The notes under the pieces: generated by a model
Database searches by the model: none
What the model was told of the DNA's origin: nothing
The model's input: the letters and a program-made list of their open reading frames with translations, nothing else
Made by a program: the position numbers and the translations under genes
NCBI GenBank assembly: GCA_002414705.1
Contig: DIAL01000080.1
Span: 38,235-52,837, forward strand
DNA from: Flavobacteriaceae bacterium UBA5079
GTDB lineage: Bacteria; Bacteroidota; Bacteroidia; Flavobacteriales; Flavobacteriaceae
Length of the DNA stretch: 14,603 bases
Direction: 5' to 3'
Shown here: positions 14,286 through 14,603 of the stretch, in pieces
Numbering within the stretch: the stretch's first letter is position 1
How the letters are laid out: every line of letters starts with the position of its first letter

Positions 14286-14603
14286 TTAGTGCGTTAAAAG
14301 CGCCTTATTTATAGCTTTAATTAATGTTGGTCCTTCATAAATAAAACCTGTGTAAATTTGAACTAAATCGGCTCCTGCATTTATTTTTTCTAAAGCATCT
14401 TTAGCAGAATGAATACCTCCTACTCCAATAATAGGAAAAGCTTTACTACTTTTATCTGCTAAATATTGAATCACTTTAGTACTTCTGTCTGCTACTGGCT
14501 TTCCACTTAAACCTCCGTTTCCAATAGTTTTTAACTGAGCATCAGAAGCTTTTAAACTTTCTCTGTTGGTAGATGTGTTAGAAGCGATAACACCATCTAT
14601 TTT
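14286..14603 (-). CDS. pyrD: Dihydroorotate dehydrogenase, class 2, C-terminal part (5' end outside the window)
   Basis: 105 C-terminal residues are visible; the frame is open to the window edge at 14603. Recognised by [57 protein letters not shown] and the ending [10 protein letters not shown], which follow the FMN-phosphate-binding half of quinone-linked (class 2) dihydroorotate dehydrogenase. The enzyme oxidises dihydroorotate to orotate in pyrimidine synthesis and passes electrons to membrane quinone. The class 2 call rests on the GGLSGKP and YTGFIYEGP segments; the N-terminal membrane helices cannot be checked here. The LysE-like gene follows after six bases. Confidence 0.93.
   Translation of the reverse strand, partial: KIDGVIASNTSTNRESLKASDAQLKTIGNGGLSGKPVADRSTKVIQYLADKSSKAFPIIGVGGIHSAKDALEKINAGADLVQIYTGFIYEGPTLIKAINKALLTH

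Noticed and set aside
1..14603. Search for CRISPR repeats, tRNA/rRNA genes, transposases and phage genes
   Set aside because: By eye, no spaced direct repeats, cloverleaf with tRNA-type conserved bases, or recombinase motifs were found on either strand.

Overview
The window is a 14.6 kb piece of chromosome from a member of the Bacteroidota, most likely a marine-type Flavobacteriaceae. The DNA is AT-rich. Several genes are preceded by the Bacteroidota -7 promoter element TAnnTTTG rather than an E. coli-type -10 box, Shine-Dalgarno sequences are weak or absent, and many proteins end their signal peptides in A-Q or S-Q. The family content also fits: paired periplasmic amidohydrolases, DUF3784, DUF4266/DUF3570, and a FecA-type receptor.

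Layout, left to right. (1) Positions 1-2687, plus strand: two secreted amidohydrolases in tandem. The first is cut by the window edge and keeps its metal ligands; the second has lost most of them and looks like a pseudoenzyme. A clear intrinsic terminator follows. (2) 2758-3555, plus: a TrmH/SpoU RNA methyltransferase, apparently with almost no 5' leader, followed by a palindromic intergenic repeat. (3) 3651-5486, plus: a Ste24-like membrane protease (M48), then two short overlapping genes (an uncharacterised 80-residue protein and a DUF3784 membrane protein), ending in a terminator shared with the converging guaB. (4) 5574-7046, minus: IMP dehydrogenase (guaB), with an inverted repeat in its short leader. 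(5) 7319-10234, minus: a tightly packed four-gene operon read in the order thioredoxin-like protein, ApbE flavin transferase, DUF4266 lipoprotein, DUF3570 outer-membrane protein. It diverges from a FecA-type TonB-dependent receptor at 10451-12670, plus, which has a near-ideal Bacteroidota promoter. (6) 12747-14603, minus: pyrD (cut by the window edge), a LysE/RhtB exporter and an HMG-CoA-lyase-like gene.

Most of the window is ordinary housekeeping and periplasmic metabolism. The part most likely to be an under-described system is the divergent locus at 7319-12670. It joins an outer-membrane receptor, a periplasmic thiol-redox protein, a covalent-flavin transferase, a tiny lipoprotein ending in a Gly-rich Cys-Gly-Cys-Asn tail, and a predicted outer-membrane barrel with a Ser-Gly-Ala-Ser stretch resembling an ApbE target. 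I infer a cell-envelope redox or metal-handling module; the substrate cannot be read from sequence. No rRNA, tRNA, CRISPR array, insertion sequence or phage gene was seen. No gene-free stretch exceeds 300 bases; the longest are 7047-7318 and 10235-10450.
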